From NCBI GenBank assembly GCA_001464665.1, contig LNDP01000023.1, positions 94,157 to 158,156 of the forward strand: a stretch of DNA of 64,000 nt. Reading direction: 5' to 3'. Source of the DNA: Acidobacteria bacterium Ga0074141 (GTDB taxonomy: Bacteria; Acidobacteriota; Blastocatellia; Pyrinomonadales; Pyrinomonadaceae). Below are positions 18,145 to 26,060 of the stretch, piece after piece. Position numbers and translations under genes: made by a program. The number at the start of each line of letters is the position of its first letter. Positions within the stretch are counted from its first letter, which is position 1. The notes beneath the pieces are model-generated. The model had not been told where the DNA came from, searched no databases, and saw only the letters and a list, made by a program, of their open reading frames with translations.

Positions 18145-19047
18145 ATGAACATTTCGGAAAACACCCCGTCGAAGCTGCGGCTCCGCTTTTTAACGATCGC
18201 TATCACCTTTTTCTCGACAACGCTCGCCGGCTTTGCTGGTACGACAGAACGAACCGATTGCTTTCCGTTCGAGTCGCTCCCGGCCGAAAAGCGTGTTCAG
18301 GCCGAGGCTCTTCTCTTGAAGGCACTCGATTCTGAGGCTCTTTACACGATCGTCGGTGGGATCAAGCCGATGTCGTCCGGCTTCGTGAACTTTAATTTCC
18401 CCGTTCGCGAACCTCGGCAGGAAGAGGCGCGAAAACAACACGCTGCAACGCTCGCCTCGATCCGCGAGACACGCGATGCTTTCTCGCTTTGGCGGTGCGG
18501 TGGCGAAGTCTTCGCCGAAGTTCAGCACTTTTCGCGTGTTTTTGAAGGCAAACGATTCGCCGAGGGCGTCGTCTTCAATTCGACCGCAATGCGGCGGATG
18601 CTCGGCGGGCGGTCGGGCTTCTTTGCTCGTTGGGGCATTACTCCCGAAAGCCATCCGCTGACCGTGCTTTATGCCGTCGAAAATGCGGATGCAACGCCGC
18701 GGTTTGCCGGCTACGGCTACCTTTTCGGATATCCGGATCATGCCGTTCGCTTTTTTGCTGAAGCCGCGAACGAGGAAGAATTCAGCGGCAAGTTCGTAGA
18801 GCGGGATTTTTATTCGATCAGTACCTTTGCTGGCGAGGCCAACCGATTCGTTTATGCGGTTCCGAAGGGCCATAAGGAACGGGAAGAAGATGCCGAATTA
18901 AAGCGTCGAGCTCTGGAGATCTTCGCCGAGTACAAAACTCGCCGGAGCCGTTTCATTGGCGAAGGTAAGGCCGGTGTGGTTGAGCTTCTACGAAATTGGT
19001 TCTGTGACGAGGCTGGCCGTTGTGATCCCTCGCGGACCTACCGCTAA
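18145..19047 (+). CDS. Exported protein of unknown function
   Basis: The 300-residue product has an N-terminal hydrophobic signal (FLTIAITFFSTTLAGFAG) after a basic start. Mature residues include LPAEKRVQAEALLLKALDSEALYTIVGGIKPMSSG-type helical spacing, then GYGYLFGYPDHAVRFF near the middle and a basic C-terminal helix. No family is recognised with certainty; similar 'gliding/periplasmic' hypothetical proteins of this length are common in Acidobacteriota and Bacteroidota. ATG 18145 was chosen because it starts the signal peptide; an upstream TTG frame (18019) adds 42 unrelated residues. It stands alone between divergent and co-directional neighbours. Confidence 0.75.
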   Translation: MNISENTPSKLRLRFLTIAITFFSTTLAGFAGTTERTDCFPFESLPAEKRVQAEALLLKALDSEALYTIVGGIKPMSSGFVNFNFPVREPRQEEARKQHAATLASIRETRDAFSLWRCGGEVFAEVQHFSRVFEGKRFAEGVVFNSTAMRRMLGGRSGFFARWGITPESHPLTVLYAVENADATPRFAGYGYLFGYPDHAVRFFAEAANEEEFSGKFVERDFYSISTFAGEANRFVYAVPKGHKEREEDAELKRRALEIFAEYKTRRSRFIGEGKAGVVELLRNWFCDEAGRCDPSRTYR

Positions 19048-19140
19048 TGCAGGAAATAGATTGATTAATGCTCCTCGTTCGGTGATAATCTCCTTTTGCC
19101 GCCGTTTAGTGTAGGCGTCTTTATTAGTTGATCACTTAAA

Positions 19141-20100
19141 ATGAGGATATTGGTTACCGGCGGAGCCGGATTTATTGGTTCGCACCTGTGCGAAAGGCTG
19201 CTTGCAGAGGGCAACGAGGTCATTTGCCTCGATAATTTCTTCACCGGGCGGAAGGCGAATGTCGCACATCTTTTCGACGACCGCCGATTTGAGCTCGTCC
19301 GCCACGACGTGACCGAGCCGATCCTGCTTGAGGTGGATCAGATCTATAACCTCGCCTGCCCTGCTTCGCCGATCCATTACCAGTTCAACCCGGTCAAGAC
19401 GGTTAAGACCAGCGTTATGGGCATGATAAATATGCTCGGGATGGCAAAGCGGGTAAAGGCCCGGATACTGCAGGCCTCGACCAGCGAGGTGTACGGCGAC
19501 CCGCTTATCCATCCGCAAACGGAAGATTACTGGGGCAATGTGAACCCGATCGGGCCGCGAAGCTGCTACGACGAGGGCAAACGCGTCGCCGAAACGTTGA
19601 TGATGGACTACCACCGGCAGAACGGCGTCGATACCCGCATTGTGCGTATTTTCAACACTTACGGCGAGCGGATGATGGAAAACGATGGCCGGGTGGTCTC
19701 AAACTTCGTTGTTCAGGCACTCCGCGGCGAGCCGCTTACGATCTACGGCGACGGCAGCCAGACGCGTTCGTTCTGTTACGTCAGCGACCTCGTCGATGGC
19801 ATCATTCGCCTGATGAACACTGAGGCCGAAAGCATTCATCTCCCGGTCAACATCGGCAATCCCGGCGAGTTTACGATGAATGAACTCGCCGAAGAGGTCG
19901 GCAAAGCCACCGGCAAGCGGATAGAGATCAAGTATCTGCCGCTGCCGCAGGACGATCCGAAGCAGAGAAAGCCGAACATCGAGCGAGCCCAGAAGTTGCT
20001 CGGATGGGAACCGAAGGTGAATTTGGCCGAAGGCCTTAAAAAGACCGTCGCCTATTTTGCAGAGTCGATAGGTGATGTGGCGGCTACCGCACGCCATTGA
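19141..20100 (+). CDS. UDP-glucuronic acid decarboxylase (UDP-xylose synthase)
   Basis: The 319-residue extended SDR protein has a Rossmann motif, [10 protein letters not shown], at residues 7-16. UXS-specific blocks follow: [48 protein letters not shown] and the catalytic SCYDEGKR (Tyr and Lys). The C-terminal half has [19 protein letters not shown] and [11 protein letters not shown]. Together these distinguish UDP-glucuronate decarboxylase from epimerases. It converts UDP-glucuronate to UDP-xylose for envelope polysaccharide. The next gene is another sugar-nucleotide SDR, with an inverted-repeat element between them. Confidence 0.93.
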   Translation: MRILVTGGAGFIGSHLCERLLAEGNEVICLDNFFTGRKANVAHLFDDRRFELVRHDVTEPILLEVDQIYNLACPASPIHYQFNPVKTVKTSVMGMINMLGMAKRVKARILQASTSEVYGDPLIHPQTEDYWGNVNPIGPRSCYDEGKRVAETLMMDYHRQNGVDTRIVRIFNTYGERMMENDGRVVSNFVVQALRGEPLTIYGDGSQTRSFCYVSDLVDGIIRLMNTEAESIHLPVNIGNPGEFTMNELAEEVGKATGKRIEIKYLPLPQDDPKQRKPNIERAQKLLGWEPKVNLAEGLKKTVAYFAESIGDVAATARH

Positions 20101-20105
20101 TCGTT

Positions 20106-20233
20106 TCAATTGCCACTAGCTTTAGCTAGTGGTAGGGCAACCCGATGTTTCTCGGCTTTAGCCGAATAGTGGGCTAAAGCCCTAGATGATTTCCTTTAAC
20201 TGTAAACCACTAGCTAAAGCTAGTGGCAATTGA
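20106..20233. repeat. Compact 27-bp inverted-repeat element (REP/MITE-like)
   Basis: Positions 20106-20132 are the exact reverse complement of 20207-20233 (27 bp). Each arm contains the internal palindrome CCACTAGC..GCTAGTGG around a TTTA/TAAA centre. Inside lie two further hairpins with the same centre: TCGGCT-TT-AGCCGA (20152-20165) and GGGCT-AA-AGCCC (20171-20182). No transposase or ORF is present in its 128 bp. The right end stops 2 bases before the ATG of the next gene and takes the place of any ribosome-binding site. It looks like a mobile palindromic repeat, or could act as a processing or attenuation hairpin. Confidence 0.85.
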
Positions 20234-20235
20234 CT

Positions 20236-21222
20236 ATGAAAATTTTGATCACAGGCGGGGCCGGATTTGTCGGCAGCCATCTTGCAGACAAACTCATTGC
20301 CGAAGGGCATTCCATCACGGTCATCGACGACCTATCGACCGGCCGCTATGCAAACATCGAGCACCTCGAGGGCCACGAGCGTTTCCGGCTGATCATCGAT
20401 ACGGTGATGAACCAGTCGCTGATGGAAGACCTTATCCGCGATACTGACCGCGTGTTTCATATGGCAAGCGCCGTCGGCGTCCGGCTCATAATGGAGCAGC
20501 CGGTCAAGACCATCGAGACCATCTTCCACGGCACGGATGTCGTGCTTAAATTCTGCTCGCGTTACCGCAAGCCGGTGCTCATCCCGAGCACGTCCGAGGT
20601 TTACGGCAAGGGTGCTTCGGTTCCCTTCCGCGAGGAAGATGACCTGCTGACCGGTGCTACCGACAAGCACCGCTGGGCATATGCCTGTGCCAAAACGCTC
20701 GATGAATTCCTCGCACTCGCCCATTTCAAGGAAACGCGGCTGCCGGTCGTTGTTGTCCGGCTTTTCAATACCGTCGGCCCGCGGCAGACCGGCCAATATG
20801 GAATGGTCGTGCCCCGCTTTGTCCACGCCGCGATGAAGAACGAGCCGATCACGATCCACGGCGATGGCACACAGTCCCGCTGTTTCGGCCATGTGCTCGA
20901 CGTCGTTGAGGGCCTGACCAAAGTGCTCGACACGCCGGCCTGCCTCGGCCAAGTGATCAACCTCGGCAACGACGAAGAGACGTCGATCAAGCAGCTTGCC
21001 GAAAAGGCCATTGAGCTCACCGGAAGCACGAGCGAATTGCACTTTGTTTCTTATGACGAGGCATACGGCGAGGGCTTTGAGGACATGCAGCGGCGCGTAC
21101 CGAGCCTCGACAAGGCCAGACGAATGATCGGTTACCAGCCAACCCGAAGCCTTGCTGACATCATCAATGATGTTATCCGCGAGGCGAAAGGCAGCTCCGC
21201 CGCCGGATCGACGAATGCTTAG
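20236..21222 (+). CDS. NAD-dependent sugar-nucleotide epimerase/dehydratase
   Basis: The 328-residue extended SDR has GGAGFVGSHL at residues 7-16, an aspartate for NAD ribose (VIDDLSTG), HMASAVG, STSEVYG, the catalytic WAYACAKT (Tyr-x3-Lys) and VRLFNTVGPRQ. The C-terminal part has IHGDGTQSRCFGHVLDVVEG. It resembles UDP-glucose 4-epimerase or GDP-mannose-type dehydratases, but substrate cannot be assigned. ATG 20236 is preferred over a TTG at 20230. Neither has a Shine-Dalgarno sequence because the inverted-repeat element directly abuts the start. It overlaps the next gene by 8 bases. Confidence 0.88.
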   Translation: MKILITGGAGFVGSHLADKLIAEGHSITVIDDLSTGRYANIEHLEGHERFRLIIDTVMNQSLMEDLIRDTDRVFHMASAVGVRLIMEQPVKTIETIFHGTDVVLKFCSRYRKPVLIPSTSEVYGKGASVPFREEDDLLTGATDKHRWAYACAKTLDEFLALAHFKETRLPVVVVRLFNTVGPRQTGQYGMVVPRFVHAAMKNEPITIHGDGTQSRCFGHVLDVVEGLTKVLDTPACLGQVINLGNDEETSIKQLAEKAIELTGSTSELHFVSYDEAYGEGFEDMQRRVPSLDKARRMIGYQPTRSLADIINDVIREAKGSSAAGSTNA

Positions 21223-21853
21223 ACGTACATTACTTTCAACACTCGCCGCCGCATCGCTCGCGGCGTTCGCTATTCTGCTTTTTCCCGCCGAGAGTGCGGC
21301 TCAGTCCGGCGGGATCAAAGGGCGAGTTCGCACCGTATCCGGCAAGGCCATTCCAAACGCGACCGTCACCGCACGGCTCGATGGCAAGGACGTCCGCTCG
21401 GCAACAACAGACCGAAACGGGAACTTTGAGATCAATGGGCTTTCTTCGGGAAATTACAATGTTGTGGTCGATGCAACGGGCTTTGCCTCGGGCATCCGCT
21501 ACGGCGTCGAGGTTAAAAATAGCGTACGAAATATCGGCGACCGCCTGATTCTCAATGTAGATCAGGGCACGCTCGTCATCATTCGCGGAAGCGTTTTCTT
21601 TAAGGAAGGAAACAGTATGCAGGGTGCAAAGGTCGAACTCTTTGAGGTCGGCAGCAACGGCTCGCTGAAACGATTAGGCCAGGCGTTCACTTCCTTGCAG
21701 GGCGAGTTCACCTTCCGCCGTCCCGAGGGACCGGCAAAGCTTCGCGTCACCGCAAGTTTTAAGGGCGTTAGTGCCTCGAAAGATATTGAAGTAGAAACTG
21801 CTGCGATCTACCGTACTGCGATCTCGCTCGATATCTCACGCAACGACCGTTAG
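21215..21853 (+). CDS. Exported carboxypeptidase-regulatory-like domain protein
   Basis: The product is 212 residues. A signal peptide (LAAASLAAFAILLFP..SAAQ) precedes a CarboxypepD_reg beta-sandwich (GGIKGRVRTVSGKAIPNATV, then TTDRNGNFEINGLSSGNYNV). A second similar sandwich follows (IIRGSVFFKEGNSMQGAKVELF, LQGEFTFRRPEG). Such domains act as binding or structural modules on secreted proteins. The start ATG (21215) lies inside the end of the epimerase gene, so translation is coupled to it. It converges with the next gene and overlaps it by 4 bases. Confidence 0.82.
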   Translation: MLRRTLLSTLAAASLAAFAILLFPAESAAQSGGIKGRVRTVSGKAIPNATVTARLDGKDVRSATTDRNGNFEINGLSSGNYNVVVDATGFASGIRYGVEVKNSVRNIGDRLILNVDQGTLVIIRGSVFFKEGNSMQGAKVELFEVGSNGSLKRLGQAFTSLQGEFTFRRPEGPAKLRVTASFKGVSASKDIEVETAAIYRTAISLDISRNDR

Positions 21854-22281
21854 TTGATCGTCTCTGATATCTCGTCCGGAGCTGCCGAAGCTTCAAGCCC
21901 ATTCTGGTCGATCACCATCAGCGGAAATTCCTCAAGCACGCGGCCATCAGCCAGAGTTTGCACCCAGTAGGTTCCCGGGCTTTCGAGCATTATATTCACG
22001 AAAAAGCTGACGTTGTCGGTAAAGCCGCCGGCGGCAAGCTCGATCTTGGTCGGTTGCGAACTGACGACGACCCGGTCCCTGTCCGGTGCAAGGATCCGCA
22101 CTTCCGTATCGTAGCGGCCGCTGCCGGTCCAATGGTTGATCACCGCGAACTTGATCAGCGATATCGGCAGCTTCTCGACCATTATGTTCTGAAAAATGCC
22201 CATCAGCGAGATCTTGTTGCCCATCTCGATCCGGACATCGTCACATAAAAGTGTGTAAACAAGTTTTAGGTCGTTCATCAT
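21850..22281 (-). CDS. DUF6941-like protein of unknown function
   Basis: The 143-residue product has no signal or membrane segment. It has the pattern of a beta-rich domain (YTLLCDDVRIEMGNKISLMGIF near the start, then KLPISLIKFAVINHW, and PGTYWVQTLADGRVLEEFPL at the end), which I associate with the DUF6941 family. This is family recall and was not checked. The ATG at 22281 is chosen over a GTG at 22299 because AAAGGG lies 9 bases before it. The stop overlaps the convergent neighbour by 4 bases. Confidence 0.7.
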   Translation of the reverse strand: MMNDLKLVYTLLCDDVRIEMGNKISLMGIFQNIMVEKLPISLIKFAVINHWTGSGRYDTEVRILAPDRDRVVVSSQPTKIELAAGGFTDNVSFFVNIMLESPGTYWVQTLADGRVLEEFPLMVIDQNGLEASAAPDEISETIN

Positions 22282-22440
22282 TCTCAGCCGCCCTTTCACC
22301 GCAAGATCAGAAACGCTTATGATTCTTGCCTTTCATCTCCAATAGGTCAAGAGTATAATCCGAAACTATCGAAAAAAGGCCAAACTGTTCGAGCGAAGAT
22401 AGCTCGTTAGGCCCGCTTTCGTTACACAAGGGGGAAACTA

Positions 22441-22695
22441 ATGCTCTATTACGTTCTCATCTGTCTTTGTCTCGTCCTGACCGGTGTCGCCGGGCTCCAG
22501 ATGGCCTATATGTTTTACCTTGACCGGCTGGACAAGGAACGCAAGCGAAGACTGCGACAGCTCGAACGTCGGTGTCGAGCACTTTCCGCCAGGCTCGAGC
22601 GTGCGGAGGAGCGAATGGCCGAACAGGACGCATTGCTTGGAGCGTTCGGTGCTGTTCCGGAGCAGGAAGATAATTGGGCGGACGTGATCGAATAA
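22441..22695 (+). CDS. Small membrane-anchored coiled-coil protein
   Basis: The 84-residue product has one N-terminal transmembrane helix (residues 3-25, YYVLICLCLVLTGVAG...MAYMFY). A highly charged helix of about 40 residues follows (KERKRRLRQLERR...RLERAEERMAEQDALL) that reads as a coiled coil, and the tail is acidic. A strong AGGGGG lies 6 bases before the ATG. A TATAAT at 22353-22358 upstream may be its -10 box. The function is unknown; the topology suits a small envelope or division-associated scaffold. Confidence 0.78.
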   Translation: MLYYVLICLCLVLTGVAGLQMAYMFYLDRLDKERKRRLRQLERRCRALSARLERAEERMAEQDALLGAFGAVPEQEDNWADVIE

Positions 22696-22704
22696 AGCGG
22701 GCTG

Positions 22705-23001
22705 CTATTCGACTTTGAGTTCCGCGATCGTCGCTCCCCAACCGCCGGACATTTCGTCGCCGCTCTTATAGCTGCCGACGAAGTCCGTCTCGGCAAGCAC
22801 TTTTCTTACGATCTCACGCTGAACACCAATGCCCTTGCCGTGGATCAGTCGCACGATCCGAAACCCCTTCTGCCGCGCTTCTTCAAGATAAGCCTCGGTC
22901 ACGGCCTTAATATCTTTCGGATGAAAGGCGTGAAGATCGAGCGAATCCGTTATCTCAAGCTCGACCGTTTCCGGAAACGGATTTTCCAGATCATCTTCCA
23001 T
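22705..23001 (-). CDS. Stand-alone Smr-domain protein
   Basis: The product is 98 residues. An acidic lead of about 15 residues is followed by a complete Smr domain: LDLHAFHPKDI near residues 22-32, then RIVRLIHGKGIGVQREIV near 48-65, and a terminal GGWGATI. Smr domains have nicking-endonuclease or RNA-cleaving activity; the LDLH and HGKG motifs are both intact. It starts 1 base from the end of the upstream SH3-like lipoprotein gene, so they are one transcript. Confidence 0.88.
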   Translation of the reverse strand: MEDDLENPFPETVELEITDSLDLHAFHPKDIKAVTEAYLEEARQKGFRIVRLIHGKGIGVQREIVRKVLAETDFVGSYKSGDEMSGGWGATIAELKVE

Positions 23002-23002
23002 T

Positions 23003-24130
23003 TCAGCGGCCTTGGGTCGTGTAGTATTGTGCGATGTCTTCCGGCTGCGTTACTCGGACGCGATTGCGGTCGCGGAAAACGACGAACCGCTTCTCGTCCA
23101 TCCTTCCTTCCGGATGTCGAATGCGTATTGAGAACGTCTTGTTGTCACCCGAGCCCTCGACCCTTAGCGGAAGCGTTCCCCAAACCTCGCCGGTCGAACG
23201 CCAGACGGTGTAAAAGCTCTGATTATATTTATCGAACGCAAGGACGAGAATGCCGTCAAAATCCGGCTCCTCGCCATCTATCGCCTTCGAAACATTTGTG
23301 CGTGTGAGAATTACCCAATTGCCCGGCGTCGCGTTGCGGTCCGCCGAGACCGTGCTGCCCTGGCCATCGCTATCGAGCCGCTGCCAGGTTACGAACTTCC
23401 GATTATTTTGCTGGAAAAAGGCGATCTCGCTCGGGATATCAAGCTCGACCTGCCGGCCGAAAAGCCAGCCCGCCGGAGCCGGCGAGACCGAAGGATCAAG
23501 CTTTACCAGATACCAAATGTCGTATTTCTCATCGAGCCTTTCCGGTTCGTCGGCTTCTTTCGCGGCCGCAATATCTTCATCGACCTCGGCCGGCTGACCG
23601 GCGGGGTTTTCGGGGTCGCCGACCTGCTGTTTTGGAACAAAGTTCCAGTCCATTATTTCGAAGTTGGAACCGTTCGAGAGCCGAAACAAAACATTCTCTG
23701 CGGTCATCTCAGGAGCGAGGCGAAGATTCGACGCTGCTCTCAGCTTTCCCGCGGCCTGCGGAGACTGGTCCTTGAACTGTTCGCCGAGCTTTTGCGACCG
23801 CTCAAGAACTTCGTTCGTAATGACGTTCTGCGCTTCGATCCAGCCTTCGGTGTTTTCCTCATCCCGGGCACGGACGCGGTACCAGATCACCTTCTCAAAC
23901 TCCATCTGGTCAAGCACGTCGAGCCGCTCGCCGCGTTTTACCTCAAGCAGGTCCGCCGCGACGACCGCATATGAAGTCCGTATCTGTGCGGTTTTCGCGA
24001 TGACGATCGCCGTATCGGAAAGCCCGACCGCCTGCGAGAAAGTGTCAACGGTCGAATCTAAAAGGCTGCATGCCGGCTGCGTGGCCGCGAGCGCAATGGT
24101 AAGGATTAGGAATGCTACTTTACTTCTCAT
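23003..24130 (-). CDS. Exported SH3-like domain protein, probable lipoprotein
   Basis: The 375-residue product has an N-terminal hydrophobic signal with a Cys at about residue 21 (TQPAC), a poor but possible lipobox. Two bacterial SH3-like segments follow: one at about residues 45-105 (AQIRTSYAVVAADLLEVKRGE, WYRVRA...GWIEAQNV) and one at about 130-230 (ASNLRLAPEMTAENVLFRLSNGS, WYLVKL...AGWLFGRQVE). The C-terminal third is a separate beta-rich domain. It likely binds cell-wall or envelope components. It overlaps the M61-like gene by 11 bases and the Smr gene follows immediately. Confidence 0.78.
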   Translation of the reverse strand: MRSKVAFLILTIALAATQPACSLLDSTVDTFSQAVGLSDTAIVIAKTAQIRTSYAVVAADLLEVKRGERLDVLDQMEFEKVIWYRVRARDEENTEGWIEAQNVITNEVLERSQKLGEQFKDQSPQAAGKLRAASNLRLAPEMTAENVLFRLSNGSNFEIMDWNFVPKQQVGDPENPAGQPAEVDEDIAAAKEADEPERLDEKYDIWYLVKLDPSVSPAPAGWLFGRQVELDIPSEIAFFQQNNRKFVTWQRLDSDGQGSTVSADRNATPGNWVILTRTNVSKAIDGEEPDFDGILVLAFDKYNQSFYTVWRSTGEVWGTLPLRVEGSGDNKTFSIRIRHPEGRMDEKRFVVFRDRNRVRVTQPEDIAQYYTTQGR

Positions 24131-25658
24131 TCTGATATCTCGGTCTCCGACGCTCGCTATTATAACCCAGATCGCGGAGTATCGCCCTCTGTCGGCCGGT
24201 GGGCTTTTCGCTCAACGCGAATCTCCGGCCGTCCCATAAAATGCCCGCAGGAAGCGCGAGCTTTCCGAGCTCAAGCCTCTCGCTTCCTTTGATGTGCCTT
24301 TCCGCGATCAGCGTTGTTTCCGGAGCCTCGCCGAGCATCCGCAGGATCGTCGCGTTGCCTTCGGATTCGCGTTCGCGATTCTCGACATAGAGCCGCTTGA
24401 GAAACACATCCATTGAACGCTTTCCGCGGCTCGCGTCCTGCATCGCAAGGTCAAGAGCGAACGCGGTAAGGATGCCGCGGGCGTAAACGCCTGTCGCATT
24501 TCCCGACGGCCTTCCGCCCAACGAAACGATCTGCGAACCGGCAGGCATTCTCGCCTCGATCGTTGCTGCCTGCGAAAGCGTCTCCAAAAAGTTCGTGAAC
24601 GATATCCGCCCGAGCCTCGCTCCGGTCTTTAGTGAATGATAAAGCGCGGCTCCTTCGTAAAACCAGTCGTAGTTGCCAGTGAGCTTGACGCCATTCGGCA
24701 GCCAGAGATGAAAAAGCTCGTGCCGAAGCTGCTCGTGTAGTCGTTGGGATGACTGCGTCTTGAACGGCGTATCGCCCGAGACGATCGTGACCGTTTGGCC
24801 GCGCGTCTCCGCCGCCCATTCGCCGACACCACCGCCATCAGGAAACGGCAGTAGGTTGACGAGGACCTTCTCCGCCGGGCCTCGGTCGAAGAGCTTCTCA
24901 TATTCCTCAGCGATCTCGCCGAGCATCTCTTCGGCGTCCGCACGCGTGAACTGCCACTCGCCGGTGATCAGCATTTCATATTTCGTGCCCCGTCTCGAGC
25001 GGTACTCGATCGGCCGTTCGGTTTCCCTAACGATCGCGACCACCGCCCGCGAAACGTCGGCGATGATCATCGTACCGTCCGGCCCGGTCCCGTATGTCGA
25101 GATTGCCAGCCAGCCTTTAGGAAGTACGATCTTGACCCGAGCCGAGCGCTCACGCCTGCCCTCAAAAGGCAACAGATCACCGAGCATTAAAAGCCCGCCG
25201 GAAGTTCCGAGCCACGAAACATGCGGCGATGCGAGGCGATTCGCGGGCGGGCGGAGATCGATTTCGTAGCTCCATCGGACGGGCGGCCGCGGTGCGAGAT
25301 ACTCGCCTGCAACAAGCCGACGGAGCAAAAGTTCGGCACCATCCGCATCGAACGCCCGGACGTCGCCGATCCTCTCGCCCAAGCCCTCAACACCCGCAAC
25401 GCCGAGAGCGAAAGAGATATTGCTCTTGGCCGCCTGCACTTCGTTTCGGGTATAGCTTCCTGTAACTGCGGCCTTCTTTGCCACAACATCGAGCGTAATT
25501 TCGACATCAGAGCCTTGCGCGGCGGCAAATGTAAAAATTTGTAAAATCAGCAGAAATGCCCACAACACAGGCCTTTTGAGCCCGAACCCCGTTGACACTC
25601 TGCCGAGTGCAGGAATAGACTTATAGTTTGCAGGGTACTTTGACGGGCTCTTTATCAC
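24120..25658 (-). CDS. M61-like (glycyl aminopeptidase-type) secreted metallopeptidase
   Basis: The product is 512 residues from a GTG at 25658. A hydrophobic segment at about residues 30-47 ending in FAAAQ suggests export, and a GTG at 25598 would give a more typical signal length. The central gluzincin motif is HELFH (LRHELFHLW), followed about 20 residues later by FYEGAALY, which supplies the third zinc ligand. A beta-rich N-terminal domain precedes it, as in M61 peptidases. The usual C-terminal PDZ domain is not evident. The gene is divergent from a 25-codon micro-ORF, with only 15 bases between them. Confidence 0.8.
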   Translation of the reverse strand: MIKSPSKYPANYKSIPALGRVSTGFGLKRPVLWAFLLILQIFTFAAAQGSDVEITLDVVAKKAAVTGSYTRNEVQAAKSNISFALGVAGVEGLGERIGDVRAFDADGAELLLRRLVAGEYLAPRPPVRWSYEIDLRPPANRLASPHVSWLGTSGGLLMLGDLLPFEGRRERSARVKIVLPKGWLAISTYGTGPDGTMIIADVSRAVVAIVRETERPIEYRSRRGTKYEMLITGEWQFTRADAEEMLGEIAEEYEKLFDRGPAEKVLVNLLPFPDGGGVGEWAAETRGQTVTIVSGDTPFKTQSSQRLHEQLRHELFHLWLPNGVKLTGNYDWFYEGAALYHSLKTGARLGRISFTNFLETLSQAATIEARMPAGSQIVSLGGRPSGNATGVYARGILTAFALDLAMQDASRGKRSMDVFLKRLYVENRERESEGNATILRMLGEAPETTLIAERHIKGSERLELGKLALPAGILWDGRRFALSEKPTGRQRAILRDLGYNSERRRPRYQNEK

Positions 25659-25673
25659 GTTTCCAAGGATAGT

Positions 25674-25751
25674 ATGAGTGTCATCAAAATTGTAGTGTAC
25701 GTCCTCGCAGTCGTGCTTAGCATTCTGTTCTTCGGCCGGTTCTTTTTCTAA
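25674..25751 (+). CDS. 25-residue hydrophobic micro-protein
   Basis: ATG at 25674 opens a 25-codon frame ending in TAA at 25749-25751. It encodes one almost uninterrupted hydrophobic helix with a single Lys near the start and an Arg near the end (MSVIKIVVYVLAVVL...). AAGGA lies 6 bases upstream. It is divergent from the M61-like gene, and a strong terminator lies about 65 bases downstream (25815). It fits a small single-span membrane protein; there is no proof of translation. Confidence 0.5.
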   Translation: MSVIKIVVYVLAVVLSILFFGRFFF

Positions 25752-26060
25752 GAAGTGGCGGACAATTTGAACAGCGACGAGACTTAGTCATCGGTGCCTT
25801 TTCATATTTCAACAGGCGGCCATGTCACGGCCGCTTTTTTATTCCCTAGTTTTCTTTATGTACTTTGTGCTCGTCCCTCCGAGTCCTTTGTGTTTAAACA
25901 TCCCCCAGCCGACCGCCGCGAAAAGGACCGATCGAGCGACTAAACTCGCAACCATGACCACCGCTATCTGGTTCGATACACTTCGCAAACCCTCCGAATT
26001 TCCGCTCCGCATAACCCAAGTGTTAGAGTGTAGTTTTTATTCATTCCAGAGGGAGATCAA
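25752..26060. other. Region between the micro-ORF and purH
   Basis: This holds the terminator at 25815-25840, then a degenerate CTTTGTG/CCTTTGTGTTT stretch (25856-25902) of the same style as 4285-4440, then the purH leader. AGAGGGAG lies 7 bases before the purH ATG. No purine riboswitch fold was recognised. Confidence 0.4.
25815..25840 (+). terminator. Rho-independent terminator
   Basis: GCGGCC pairs with GGCCGC over a 7-base loop and is followed by six T. It would terminate a short plus-strand transcript carrying the 25-residue micro-ORF at 25674-25751. Confidence 0.85.
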
